A DNA stretch of 64,000 bases, from positions 21,052 through 85,051 of the forward strand of contig JALHMQ010000023.1 of the NCBI GenBank assembly GCA_022843955.1, written 5' to 3'. Positions 1-8,831 of the stretch are shown in pieces (position 1 is the stretch's first letter; each line of letters opens with the position of its first letter). A program made the translations under genes and the position numbers. This stretch comes from Burkholderiaceae bacterium. GTDB lineage: Bacteria > Pseudomonadota > Gammaproteobacteria > Burkholderiales > Burkholderiaceae_F. The notes beneath the pieces are model-generated. The model saw nothing but the letters and a program-made list of their open reading frames with translations. It did not search any database and was not told the origin of the DNA.

Positions 1-2660
1 CTGAGGCTGCCGTTGCGGTTGACCACGGCACCCGCGTCGACCGCCAGGCGAGTCACCGTGGACAGGTCCACGCGCCGACCACTGATGTCGATCGAGCCGC
101 CGTTGCGGACGATCGGCGTGGTGGACTGTTCCTGCGGACCCAGCAGACTGTCGTTGCTGAAGCGGCCTGCGGTGTCCAGCGTCACGCCGACGCCGAACCG
201 CACCGTGCCGCGGTCGGCGGCGTCGACCAGGTTGCGCGCTTCGCGCCGCACGCCTTGCGCATCGTTGCTCGACAGCGGACGCTCGGCGATGCGCACGCTG
301 CCGCCTGCGGCGGTGACCGAGGCGCCGATCTCGACCGCGTTGGCGTCCACCGACAGCGAGCCGAACGCGCCCAGGTCCAACGGCGCATCCTGCGCCAGCT
401 TGACCATGCCATCGCTCACGACCGCCACCTGGGTCACCCGGCCCGCACCCAGCAGCTTGGCGTCGACGGCGATCAGCCGGTCGCGCTGCTCCGGCGTCAG
501 GGCGCCGGCGGCGGTCACGGTGTCGTTGGCGATCAGTACATGCGCGCGGGAGATCTCGGTCTGGCCATCTAAGGTGCTGTTGTCGCCGGTGCCGCCGATG
601 CGCAAGGTGCCGCCCGCCGGCGGCGTTGTGCGCTGTCGCGTCCCGCTCACCGTGTCGGCATCGATGCGCGCAGCGAGGGTGCCGCGCGGCGCGATGATCT
701 CCACCGTGCCCGCCGCCTTGCCCTCGCTGAATCCGCCCACCACCGTACTGCGTGGCGCGTCGAAGCGGGTGCTGCTACTCACGCCCTCGCGCGGAGCATC
801 CACGTCGCGCGTGAAGGTGTCGGAAAAGCCGACGTAGCGTGCGTTGGCATTGGCTTGCATGATGTCGACGATGCGGCCGTTCTCGTCGATCAGCTGCGAG
901 GTCCGTCCGCTCGCCGTCGAGGTGATGGTGCTGCCGCCTGAAATGTCGAACACCGCGCCGGACGCGACGTCGACCGCACCCTCGGCGCGGATCGCGATGG
1001 TGCCTGCCGTCGCGTTGCGTTCCGCCTGCGTGCCGGCGACCGCACCGCGCCGGCTCGACAGATCGATGAACGGGTGGTCCTGCGAGACATTGACGTACAC
1101 GCCCTGCCCGCGCAGGAAGCCATCGCGCTGCGATGGCGCATCGCGCAGATCCGAACTGGTCAGGCGGTCGATGTAGACGAAGTTGCGCGCACCATCGACC
1201 GCCACGTCGCGTTCGCCGCTGACGTCGATCTTCACATCGCTGCCGATGCGGACGGTCGCCGCCCGGTCCTCCGTGCTCAGGATCTGGCCAGGCAGGCCGA
1301 CCGTGCTCACGCCGCGGCGCGCACTGATGGTGACATCGCCTCCGCGCGCCTGCAGCACTGTGGCGCCAGGCGAACCGTTGCCGCCGATCTGCACCTGGCC
1401 CGCCTCGACGGTGATGCTCGAGCGCGCCTGTGCAGCGAACGCGTCGTTCAGCGGCGCGGTGGCGCGGTCGGTGGTGTCGAGCACGACCTCCGTGTGCGAT
1501 CCGGAAGCAACGTTGACCTGGCCGGCGCGCCCGACTTGCAGGAAGTACGTCGGCTCCGGCTGGGTGAAGCCGAGAGGAGCACTGCCGTCGTTGCCGACCT
1601 GGCGCGCGATCAGCCGGATCGAACCGTTCTCGCGCAGGGCGGAGGTGGCACTGATGCGGCCGGCCTGGTTCACGGCCATCCCCAACAACGTGACGTTGCC
1701 GCGCGCCGAGGTGATGTCGCCGCTGTGCGTGACGGCGCCGCCCTCCCCGACCTCGACCAGCAGCCCACGCAGCGTGGGTGTGTTCGATCCGGTCAGGAAG
1801 ATGCGCTGGCCGGCGGCAAAGATCACCTGCCCGCCCGCATCGACCTGAATGCTGCCAGCGTTGTTGATCTCCGGCGCGAACAGGAACACGTTGCCGGCGC
1901 GCACCACGGTGCCGTTCTGGTCGCGGCCGGCGGCGAAGATCTGCGCGCCGTTGAAGACGTCGATCCGCCCGGCGGGGTTGGCTGCATCGTTGCCGAGCCC
2001 CCCGCTGAAGACGGGTATGGCCACGCGCGGATCGGACAGCAGCCCGGAGCGGATGCGGTCATCCGCGATGTTCAGCGTGGAGGCAATCAGCCCACCGACA
2101 TCCACGCGCGCCGTGGATCCGAACAGCAGCCCGTTGGGGTTGACCAGGTAGATCTGTCCGTTGGCAAGGAGGTTGCCATCGATGCGGCTGACGTTGGGAT
2201 CGTGGATCCGGTTCAGCGCCACCGAATTGGCGTCCGGTTGACGAAAGGTCACCGTGTTGCCACCGGCGATGTTGAAGTTTTGCCAGTTCAGCACCGCCGT
2301 GCTGGAGGTCTGGTTGATGGTGAGCGCGTTTGGGGTGGCGTTGACCGTCACCGAACCGACTGGATTGAAGCGCACGTTCGGTCCGCACGCCCCGGGAATG
2401 CACTCGTTGGGCAGGCCGACCCGAGCGGGCGGCGGCGGCGGCAGCGTCTGCGCCTGCGGCGCCGACCAGGGCTGCAGCCCAGCGGCCACCGCCAGCACCG
2501 ACCAACCCGTGGCACATGCGCGCAAGCGCAACCGCAGCAGCGGCGGTCGCAACAGCCAGGCCAGGCGCGCCAGGAGCGCGCTCAGCAGGCGCGACAAGCC
2601 GCGGCGACCGCGAAGACGCGCGCGAGCGAAGGCGGCGATTGGAGTCGTGCGAACGGTCAT
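1..2660 (-). CDS. TpsA-type filamentous haemagglutinin-like exoprotein, 3' end beyond window
   Basis: Open from an ATG at 2660 to the window edge (886 codons, no stop), so the C-terminus is missing. A long basic, extended signal region (about residues 1-70, ending near PQAQT) is followed by the TPS secretion domain: NALTINQTSSTAVLNW, then FNIAGGNTVTFRQP, and NPNGLLFG, the N-P-N-G element by which TpsB partners recognise TpsA proteins. The rest is repetitive beta-helix-like sequence rich in G, N, V and T. A ribosome site GGAGAAACTGAC precedes the ATG. The gene lies 88 bp behind its transporter TpsB, the usual tpsB-tpsA order. Expected role: secreted or surface adhesin. Whether it is an adhesin or a CDI-like toxin cannot be said because the C-terminus is outside the window. 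Confidence 0.9.
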   Translation of the reverse strand, partial: MTVRTTPIAAFARARLRGRRGLSRLLSALLARLAWLLRPPLLRLRLRACATGWSVLAVAAGLQPWSAPQAQTLPPPPPARVGLPNECIPGACGPNVRFNPVGSVTVNATPNALTINQTSSTAVLNWQNFNIAGGNTVTFRQPDANSVALNRIHDPNVSRIDGNLLANGQIYLVNPNGLLFGSTARVDVGGLIASTLNIADDRIRSGLLSDPRVAIPVFSGGLGNDAANPAGRIDVFNGAQIFAAGRDQNGTVVRAGNVFLFAPEINNAGSIQVDAGGQVIFAAGQRIFLTGSNTPTLRGLLVEVGEGGAVTHSGDITSARGNVTLLGMAVNQAGRISATSALRENGSIRLIARQVGNDGSAPLGFTQPEPTYFLQVGRAGQVNVASGSHTEVVLDTTDRATAPLNDAFAAQARSSITVEAGQVQIGGNGSPGATVLQARGGDVTISARRGVSTVGLPGQILSTEDRAATVRIGSDVKIDVSGERDVAVDGARNFVYIDRLTSSDLRDAPSQRDGFLRGQGVYVNVSQDHPFIDLSSRRGAVAGTQAERNATAGTIAIRAEGAVDVASGAVFDISGGSTITSTASGRTSQLIDENGRIVDIMQANANARYVGFSDTFTRDVDAPREGVSSSTRFDAPRSTVVGGFSEGKAAGTVEIIAPRGTLAARIDADTVSGTRQRTTPPAGGTLRIGGTGDNSTLDGQTEISRAHVLIANDTVTAAGALTPEQRDRLIAVDAKLLGAGRVTQVAVVSDGMVKLAQDAPLDLGAFGSLSVDANAVEIGASVTAAGGSVRIAERPLSSNDAQGVRREARNLVDAADRGTVRFGVGVTLDTAGRFSNDSLLGPQEQSTTPIVRNGGSIDISGRRVDLSTVTRLAVDAGAVVNRNGSL

Positions 2661-2748
2661 GTCAGTTTCTCCATTGGAGCGGTCCGCGGACTGCCTCGAA
2701 GTTCGGTCTCACGTAGGGCCTCTCGCCCCAGGGTCAGTCCACGCATGG

Positions 2749-4389
2749 TCAGTACTCGTAGCCCAGGCGCAGGTGCCAGCGATCCTCGTGCTTGGGCGTG
2801 ATCGGTCCCGCCAGGCCACTGCCGCCCTCGATCAGCGCCCGCGCCACGTCGGCCGCCAGGCGCAGACCGTGCCAGTTCCAGCGCAGCCCGACGGCGAGGC
2901 TGTACAGGTTCTTGCGCCGGAACTGCGGACCCTGCGGATCGACGATCTCGACTTCGCCGCCGTCGGCGCCGATCAGCAGGAACAGGCTGCGACGAGGTGA
3001 CTCCTTGTCGCGCCCCAGCGGATAGCCGCGCAGTTCGAGCGTGGCGCGGTAGCCGCGATCACCGAACAGTTCCGCCTCCCGATAGCCGCGCACGCTCTCG
3101 GCGCCGCCCAGGCTGAACTGCTCGTTCGGGATCAGCGGCTCGCCGCTCCATTGCCCCTCGAGCTTGCCGTAGGCACCCAGCCACCGGCCCAGTCCGTGTT
3201 CGTGCAGCAGGTCTGCCTTCCAGGCAAAGTAGCCGGCGCGCGCGAGCACGCGACGACCGGCGAACTCGCGATCGTTGTTGCCGAACAAGCCGCGTGGCGC
3301 GGTGGTCAGCGATCCGGAGAACTGCGTCCCGGATGACGGTCGGGTCAGCGTGCCGCTGTAGGTCAGCGACAGCGGCACGTAGCTGATCGGCGGCAGCACG
3401 TCGATCGCGCTCGAGCCCGCGGCAATGTTGGTCTGGCCAAAGTCCTTGTAGTCGAGGCCGCTGTTGATCGAGTGAAAGTAGCCACCGCGGGCCGGCAGCG
3501 GATGAATCCAGCGCAGGCCGGCAATCCGGGCTTTGCCCAGCACGGTAGAGCTGCCCACCAGCGCGACCTCGCTGTTGGAGCGCACTGCAAACACCGACAG
3601 CACATCCGGCGAGCGCTCGAAACGCCACAGGTAGGTGCCCACCAGGACGTCGACCTCGTCGCGGTTCTCGGGAGACACCTGGTAGGTCAGGCCGAGGCTG
3701 TGTTGGCGCTGCCACAGGTTGTCGTAGCGCACGGTGGCCGACAGGCGCGTGTCGGTGGTGAACGGCGACGCACGGTTGTTGACTTCGACGTCCACATGCA
3801 AGGGCAACTGGTCCTTGACGTTCAGGTCGACTTCCACGGTGCCCGGGATCTGGCCCTGCCGCAGCACGGGCGTCACCTGTCGATCCGGCAAGCGATTGAC
3901 CTGGGTGAGCTGGGCCTGCAGTGCATTGAAGTTCGGCACGCTGCCTGGGGCGAACTCGCCGACCACGGCACGAATCTGCCCGAGCGCGTAGTAGCGCGCG
4001 CCCAGGACCCGCACCCGATCGACGCGACCTTCCACCACGCGCAGTCGCACTACGCCGCCGACGACGCGCTGCTCCGGCACGTCGACGAAAACGGTCTGGT
4101 ACCCCAGGCGCTGGTAGGCCTCTTCGAGCGCCTTGCGCGCAGCTTCAACGTCACGAATGCTGCGCTTCTCGCCGAGGTGGGGATACACCACCCGCTCGAT
4201 CTCCAGGGTCGGCAGCACGCTGTTGTCCTCGATCACGAACTCGAGGATGTCGAAGTTCTCGCTGGTCGGAGCGGATGCTGGCTGTGCCCATGCGGCAAGC
4301 GAAACCACGCAGCCGAGGATGCCCAGGAGGACCAACCGAGGTTGCTTCAGAGCATCTATCAGGGTACGGACACCGAAGAACCAGTGCAT
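2749..4389 (-). CDS. TpsB/FhaC-type two-partner secretion outer-membrane transporter
   Basis: A 546-aa protein starting at ATG 4389 (MHWFFGVRTL), chosen because a hydrophobic signal peptide ending AAWAQPAS follows directly; an in-frame longer reading upstream is basic and unconvincing. After the signal come POTRA repeats (ERVVYPHLGEKRSIRDVEAA; VVRLRVVEGRVDRVRV; PGTVEVDLNVKDQLPLHVDV) and a 16-strand-type barrel with the loop-6 motif ESVRGYREAELFGDRGY typical of the Omp85/FhaC family. It translocates the neighbouring TpsA across the outer membrane. Family membership is clear from the sequence; the pairing is inferred from adjacency. Confidence 0.93.
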   Translation of the reverse strand: MHWFFGVRTLIDALKQPRLVLLGILGCVVSLAAWAQPASAPTSENFDILEFVIEDNSVLPTLEIERVVYPHLGEKRSIRDVEAARKALEEAYQRLGYQTVFVDVPEQRVVGGVVRLRVVEGRVDRVRVLGARYYALGQIRAVVGEFAPGSVPNFNALQAQLTQVNRLPDRQVTPVLRQGQIPGTVEVDLNVKDQLPLHVDVEVNNRASPFTTDTRLSATVRYDNLWQRQHSLGLTYQVSPENRDEVDVLVGTYLWRFERSPDVLSVFAVRSNSEVALVGSSTVLGKARIAGLRWIHPLPARGGYFHSINSGLDYKDFGQTNIAAGSSAIDVLPPISYVPLSLTYSGTLTRPSSGTQFSGSLTTAPRGLFGNNDREFAGRRVLARAGYFAWKADLLHEHGLGRWLGAYGKLEGQWSGEPLIPNEQFSLGGAESVRGYREAELFGDRGYRATLELRGYPLGRDKESPRRSLFLLIGADGGEVEIVDPQGPQFRRKNLYSLAVGLRWNWHGLRLAADVARALIEGGSGLAGPITPKHEDRWHLRLGYEY

Positions 4390-4587
4390 CGAGTTCAGTC
4401 GTTTGCGTTTATGTACTGCAGCGCCCACAGCGGTCGAACGCCTGCGGTGGCCGTGCCCAGTGAAGCTGCATTGAACGGGCGAAAGATGACGGTCGCGTGA
4501 TACGGCGCACATCCGACCGCGCCGCACCCAGACACGTCGCGCCTGATGCACACCTCGATCACGGGATCTCAGTTGCGGAAAGACAAA

Positions 4588-4620
4588 CGAACGCCCGGCG
4601 GGGACACCGCCGGGCGTTCG
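4588..4620 (-). terminator. Strong intrinsic terminator-like hairpin
   Basis: A perfect 14-bp stem (4588-4601 with 4607-4620) closes a 5-nt loop. On the minus strand it is followed by TTTGTCTTT. It lies just after the stop codon of the PstS-like gene (4673) and 200 bp before tpsB, so it probably ends the upstream transcript and insulates tpsBA, whose own promoter should lie in 4390-4587. Confidence 0.75.
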
Positions 4621-4672
4621 GACAGTTGCCGGGTTGACCGGCGACTACCCCTTAGGCTTCTGTCGCCGCGAA

Positions 4673-6055
4673 CTACTCGACGATGAACGGTGCCACGCAG
4701 CTGTTACCGACGGTGCGATACCGCGTTGCCTGTGCCGCATACTGCGGATCGGCTGGGTCCGCGACGCCAGGCAGCGCAACGATGCCGTTCGTCGTCGAAA
4801 GCGCAGCGATCACCGTCGGCGAACCGCTGGCGGTCGCCAGTTGCTCGTAGAACGACGTGACAGCTGCCGACGAGGTCAGACGGCGCGTCAACACCTGCTC
4901 AGCCATCCAACGGTAGTCGCCGCGCTGCTGGTTCGCCTTGACCGGGTACACACCGTCGAGCTTGAAGAAGCCCCAGTTCGGCGTGTTGGTGCCAGACCCC
5001 GGAGCATTCTCGGCGGAGACCAGGCCCGCGGCATAACGCACCGCGCCGTTGTTCGTCGTGGCGGTGTTTGCGATACCACCGGTGAACGCGATCACGCCAC
5101 CGGTCGAACCCGACTGCGTGACAATGTAAGAAGGGCCGGAGTCAGTCGACACCGCCGGCGTTGCACCGCTGGCGGAGCAGGGGTTGTTCATGAAGACGGC
5201 GTTGAACGTTGCCTGTGACCCGGAGCCTTCGACCCGACGGTTCCAGCGCACGGGATCGCTGGCCGCGGCGGGGGGCGCGTTGCGGAACAACGATGTCCAG
5301 TCGGTGTTCAGCGGACCGCCGTTCACCGTCGACAGCGATACCACCTGCGAGGTCGAGATGCTCGGCGCGCACGCCGTGTTCGTAACCAAGGCACCGGCAC
5401 AGGTCGCCGGCAGCAAGCCCGACGTGATCTGGTCGTCGCGCAGTGCGTTCCACAGCGCGGTCGACGCAGCGATACCGAACAGCACGCCATACTGGCCGCG
5501 TGCTTCGATGTTCGCGAGATTGGGGGCGGGCGTGTTAGCCGGAAGATTCGCGCCGACGAACAGGAACGGTTCGACGTCGGCATTGCCGACCTCGGCCTGC
5601 ACTAGGGTTGCCTCATTGCTGCAACCGGTGAACAGGTTGACGCGCTTGCCCTCCAGCGTCGTGACGACCGGACCGGTGGTGCAGGAGCCGATGTTCACGC
5701 GCTGCACACCGCCCGGCACGGTGTAGGGCGCCGCGCCACCTGGCGTACCGGAGACGGGGCCAACTCCCAGGAAGGAACCGGTCGTGTTGTCGTAGCTGAA
5801 GTTGAGCGCGGTGAAACCTGCGATCGCAGTCGAGTTGCAGGTGATGCGACGCACGTTGTTGCCGGTCTCGTACACGTTGATCGAGGGTGCGGCCGGGGCG
5901 ACGGTGGACGGACCGCAGATGGAGCGGACGACGCCATCGCGGATTGTCTGGCGGGTGGCCGACGCGCCGCCACCGTTGACGGTGAGCGTCTGTGCGGTGG
6001 AAACGCCGGCGAGCAGCAAGCCGCCGAGCGCGAAGGTCAGGTGCTTCAGTTGCAT
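4673..6055 (-). CDS. Secreted PstS-like (periplasmic-binding-fold) protein
   Basis: A 460-aa protein from ATG 6055 (MQLKHLTFAL), preceded by GGGAGA. A Sec signal peptide ends at GVSTAQTL. The N-terminus (LTVNGGGASATRQ) and the segment RRVEGSGSQATFNAVF recall the G-A-[ST] and R-x-S-G-[ST] phosphate-binding loops of PstS-type substrate-binding proteins, and QSGSTGGVIAF looks like the later ligand-loop region. There are no ABC transporter genes beside it; the upstream neighbour is a PEP-CTERM protein. PstS-like proteins of unknown ligand occur in bacteria with PEP-CTERM and type II secretion systems, so it may be a secreted enzyme or binding protein. Function is unproven. Confidence 0.6.
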   Translation of the reverse strand: MQLKHLTFALGGLLLAGVSTAQTLTVNGGGASATRQTIRDGVVRSICGPSTVAPAAPSINVYETGNNVRRITCNSTAIAGFTALNFSYDNTTGSFLGVGPVSGTPGGAAPYTVPGGVQRVNIGSCTTGPVVTTLEGKRVNLFTGCSNEATLVQAEVGNADVEPFLFVGANLPANTPAPNLANIEARGQYGVLFGIAASTALWNALRDDQITSGLLPATCAGALVTNTACAPSISTSQVVSLSTVNGGPLNTDWTSLFRNAPPAAASDPVRWNRRVEGSGSQATFNAVFMNNPCSASGATPAVSTDSGPSYIVTQSGSTGGVIAFTGGIANTATTNNGAVRYAAGLVSAENAPGSGTNTPNWGFFKLDGVYPVKANQQRGDYRWMAEQVLTRRLTSSAAVTSFYEQLATASGSPTVIAALSTTNGIVALPGVADPADPQYAAQATRYRTVGNSCVAPFIVE

Positions 6056-6079
6056 TGGGTTCTCCCAAGAAGTGGATGT

Positions 6080-6105
6080 CACACCGGACCGGTAGGCCCG
6101 GTGTG
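6080..6105 (-). terminator. Inverted repeat between PEP-CTERM gene and PstS-like gene
   Basis: Stem 6080-6087 (CACACCGG) pairs perfectly with 6098-6105. The 10-nt interval has its own ACCGGT palindrome. It sits 14 bp after the stop of the PEP-CTERM gene and 24 bp before the next ATG, with no T-run. It may be an attenuating or RNA-stabilising hairpin rather than a full terminator. Confidence 0.35.
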
Positions 6106-6119
6106 GTTGGAAGGAGCGG

Positions 6120-6920
6120 CTACTTGCCGTTGAGGCGACGACGCGCGACGAAACCCAGGGTCAGCAGACCCGCGAGCATCATTGCGTAGGTGCTGGCCTC
6201 GGGAACCGGCGCCGTATAGACGAGCGTGCCGTCCTGGTTGAGCGTCCAGGTGGCGCTGCCGAAGGCGTTGGTGTAGTTGTAGCGGGTGCAACTCAGCGAC
6301 GTGCAGTTGTTCACGCCGAGGTTGGTGCCCCCGAAAGCGTAGAAGCCCAGCGACTGCCCGATGTTGCCGAGCACGCTGAACCCGGTGTTGTTGTTCCAGT
6401 TGTTGCCCGCACCGAAGATCCGGCCACCGTAACCGAAGTCGTTGTTCACCGTCGCTGGATCCGACGAGTAAATTGCAAACCCGTTCGGGCTGGTGGGGTG
6501 AGTCCCCTGGAGGTTGTGAACGTTGAAGAAGTTCCCCATGTTGCCGAGGACATTGCTCAGCCGTGATGCGCCGTTGATACCGCCAGCCGTAGCGCCCGTG
6601 GTGACGAACTGGTTCGGATTGAGCGCATCCCCGCCGAAAACAGTCCACAGGACGTTGGAGGCCTGCAGTCCCGCCGTCGACAGGAAACTGGTCCACGAAG
6701 GCAACGTGAAGCTGAACCTTGTGCCGGGTGCCGTGACCGCGGACGGCAGGAACTGCTCCAAGAAGCGGCCAGTGTTAAACGAGTACGTCGTCAGCGACAC
6801 GGGGTCGTAGGCGACGAAGGTCAGCGAACCGTTGCCGGTCGTCGGCGCAACCAGCTGCGCCGACGCCATGGTCGAGCCAGCGAGCAACACGGCTGCAGCT
6901 ATTGCCTTGAGTCGAAACAT
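6120..6920 (-). CDS. PEP-CTERM sorting-domain protein
   Basis: A 266-aa exported protein starting at ATG 6920 (MFRLKAIAAAVLLAG), with a good ribosome site AAGGAGAG. A Sec signal peptide ends TMASAQ. The mature part is rich in N, G, T and S, with no recognised enzyme domain. The C-terminus carries the PEP-CTERM signal: VPEASTYAMMLAGL, a hydrophobic helix and the basic tail ARRRLNGK. Proteins of this class are cut and anchored or exported by an exosortase, and the xrtB gene at 32986-33876 is the likely partner. The motif is V-P-E-A rather than V-P-E-P, as in the other two PEP-CTERM proteins of the window. Confidence 0.88.
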   Translation of the reverse strand: MFRLKAIAAAVLLAGSTMASAQLVAPTTGNGSLTFVAYDPVSLTTYSFNTGRFLEQFLPSAVTAPGTRFSFTLPSWTSFLSTAGLQASNVLWTVFGGDALNPNQFVTTGATAGGINGASRLSNVLGNMGNFFNVHNLQGTHPTSPNGFAIYSSDPATVNNDFGYGGRIFGAGNNWNNNTGFSVLGNIGQSLGFYAFGGTNLGVNNCTSLSCTRYNYTNAFGSATWTLNQDGTLVYTAPVPEASTYAMMLAGLLTLGFVARRRLNGK

Positions 6921-7235
6921 CAGAACTCTCCTTCCGAGGGGTTGGTCTTCCATTCGGCCTGGCCTGTCGCTTTCGCGCTCGGTGATTTGCGTCTCACCGG
7001 GAGCAGGTCTTGCAACAGATCCTTTCGACCGCAAGAGAGAGTGTTTGCCGCGTGCGTGACGCGTCGTGTCGTTGCAGTTCGATGACGCAGGCCGAATGGA
7101 CTACGGCGTGGCTTGGTAGGCATAGCCCGTTCAGCAGGGCGGTCATCCGCGGAGAAAACGTCGGCGCCACGGCTGATATGCCGTTCGGCCTATCGACAAC
7201 CCGCAAGACCTCGCGCGAACGCCGCGCAGGGGCGC
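6921..7235. other. Intergenic stretch with no supported gene
   Basis: It holds the ribosome site (near 6927-6935) and presumably the promoter of the PEP-CTERM gene to its left, and the 3' untranslated end of the secretion operon to its right. I see no convincing terminator, RNA gene or conserved small ORF. Confidence 0.6.
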
Positions 7236-7901
7236 TCAGCGCCGCAGGCACTGCACGAATCTGTCGCGCGCCAGTGCGCGGCACTGCGGATCAAACGGCG
7301 GCGTGTTCATGCACACCGTGATGTCGCGCTGATATGCGACGAGGCAGGTGCGGCGATCGTCCGCCGAGGGCGTCGGAGGACGCGGCGGAGCAGGCAGTTC
7401 GGGACGGGGTTCGGGCTCGGCCGGGCCAGGTGCAGCCACCACGGCCGCTGGTGCGGTGTCCGCCATGAAGCGCCAGTCGGCGATCCGCTGGGCGTTGTCG
7501 AATCCCACCAGGTCGGCCGCAAAGCCACGCTCCTTGAGCGGCTTGCGTTCGCTGCGGCTGTGCAGCCCGATGATCCGCCCCTGCGCCTTGACCGGCACCC
7601 AGTCGGCCTGACCTGTGAATGGATCCGCATACAGCCGGCGCAAGTGACGCCTCGGTTGGGGGAAGCGGCGATCCAGCACCAGTTCCTCAAGCGAGACGGG
7701 ATACTGACGCTGCCCGCCGGGAGTGGCCGCGTGATAGCGCGCGATGGCGTCGCGATACTGGCGGCCGATGAAGACGAGTTCAGCCTCGCGCTCGCGCCTT
7801 GCATCGTGGGCGGCCGATTGCAGCGGCACCAGGCTCGACAGCGACACCAGCACCACGGCCAGCAGCGCCGCCAGCAGCGCGAACCCGCGTTGGCTGTTCA
7901 T
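7236..7901 (-). CDS. Minor pseudopilin-like protein, last gene of secretion operon
   Basis: A 221-aa protein from ATG 7901. The N-terminus MNSQRG-FALLAALLAVVLV is a type IV pilin-like class III signal, with G before F and a hydrophobic helix, but it lacks the usual Glu at position +5. A charged helix (REREAELVFIGRQYRDAI) follows, typical of T2SS pseudopilins. A proline-rich linker and a C-terminal domain with four Cys (RTCLVAYQRDITVCMN, DPQCRALARDRFVQC) are extra. It sits 11 bp behind the previous pseudopilin. The missing E5 suggests a GspK-like or specialised tip role, which is an inference. Confidence 0.7.
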   Translation of the reverse strand: MNSQRGFALLAALLAVVLVSLSSLVPLQSAAHDARREREAELVFIGRQYRDAIARYHAATPGGQRQYPVSLEELVLDRRFPQPRRHLRRLYADPFTGQADWVPVKAQGRIIGLHSRSERKPLKERGFAADLVGFDNAQRIADWRFMADTAPAAVVAAPGPAEPEPRPELPAPPRPPTPSADDRRTCLVAYQRDITVCMNTPPFDPQCRALARDRFVQCLRR

Positions 7902-7912
7902 CCTCTGTCGAC

Positions 7913-8341
7913 CTACCAGTCGGCGAAGCGGCTGCCGTCGCGCGCGGACCCTTCGGCGCCACTGCGCACGTCGACCACCGCCGCGCCTGCGCTATCGAGA
8001 TCGGGGCGTGTCAGCACCTCTGCCGGCACAAGTGCCACCCAGGAGTCGCTGCGCTCGGTGATTGGGTCGATCGGAATCGCGCGCAGGTAGCGGCGCTCGA
8101 CCAGCTCGGCCAACGCTGCTGGCGGCCGACCGACATCGGCCTCGAACCGATCCAGCGCGCCGCGCATCTCCTTCAGGCTCGCCCGCAGCGTGGCCTCGCG
8201 CGCGCGCTCGAGATGATCGATCACACGCGGCGTGGCGATCGTCACGAGCAGCGCGATGATCGCGAGCACCACCAGCAGCTCGATCAGCGTGAAGCCGGTG
8301 ACGCCCGGCGCGCGCCTACCAGGACCGGTACGGAACACCAT
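7913..8341 (-). CDS. GspG/H-like pseudopilin
   Basis: A 142-aa protein from ATG 8341, with GGGGAGCA just upstream. The leader ends APGVTG, then FTLIELLVVLAIIALLVTIA, a full pilin signal with E5. A helix (LKEMRGALDRFEADVGRPP) and a short C-terminal region follow. The start overlaps the end of the preceding pseudopilin by 26 bp, so the longer in-frame reading is unlikely to be coding. It forms part of the pseudopilus of the type II secretion-like machine encoded upstream. Confidence 0.83.
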   Translation of the reverse strand: MVFRTGPGRRAPGVTGFTLIELLVVLAIIALLVTIATPRVIDHLERAREATLRASLKEMRGALDRFEADVGRPPAALAELVERRYLRAIPIDPITERSDSWVALVPAEVLTRPDLDSAGAAVVDVRSGAEGSARDGSRFADW

Positions 8342-8831
8342 TGCTCCCCACTCGCTCGGAACGCGAATAGACATCGAACACGTCATCGCCCGCGCGCGGC
8401 TCCTCGGGCGGGCTGGCGTAACTGCGCAGCCCCCACCCGTCGGCCACGGGGGCGCCATCTTCCGCCTGCAGCATCGGATCGCGCGGCAGCCGACGCAGGA
8501 AGTAGATCGGCCGCTTACCGGGGTCGCGCAGGTCGGGCACCCCGAGCACGAGGGCATCGAGCGACGGCGGATACCCGGACGCTTCCGCCGCGCGGGCGAC
8601 CCGGCCTTCATCGGCGGCTCGCTTGTAGGCGTCGATCGCGCTGCGGATGTCGCGCAGCGCGGCGCGCAGTTCCGACTCGCGCTGGCGCTGGGCCTGTACC
8701 TGCAGCACCGGCACGGCCATCGTCACCAGCACCGACAGGACCGCCAGCGCGATCACGATCTCGAGCAGCGTGAAGCCGTGCAGCAGACCACGGCGCGGGC
8801 GACGGCCGGCGCTGGGCACGCACGTCATCAC
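8316..8831 (-). CDS. Pseudopilin (GspG-like)
   Basis: A 171-aa protein starting at GTG 8831 or ATG 8828, overlapping the secretin stop by 4 bp. The prepilin leader ends RGLLHG, followed by FTLLEIVIALAVLSVLVTMA, with E5 present. The downstream part (LRDIRSAIDAYKRAADEG; YFLRRLPRDPML) matches the T2SS pseudopilin pattern in which a PRDP-type loop follows the first strands. No prepilin peptidase gene lies in the window, so processing must depend on one elsewhere. Confidence 0.85.
   Translation of the reverse strand: MMTCVPSAGRRPRRGLLHGFTLLEIVIALAVLSVLVTMAVPVLQVQAQRQRESELRAALRDIRSAIDAYKRAADEGRVARAAEASGYPPSLDALVLGVPDLRDPGKRPIYFLRRLPRDPMLQAEDGAPVADGWGLRSYASPPEEPRAGDDVFDVYSRSERVGSNGVPYRSW

Noticed and set aside
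1074..2801. Long plus-strand open reading opposite the TpsA gene
   Set aside because: The minus strand encodes an evident TPS secretion domain with N-P-N-G motif; the plus reading is an R/A/D-rich shadow.
7231..7243. 13-bp palindrome GGCGCT-C-AGCGCC at the end of the secretion operon
   Set aside because: A one-base interval cannot form a hairpin loop, and it overlaps the stop codon. Probably chance in GC-rich coding sequence.
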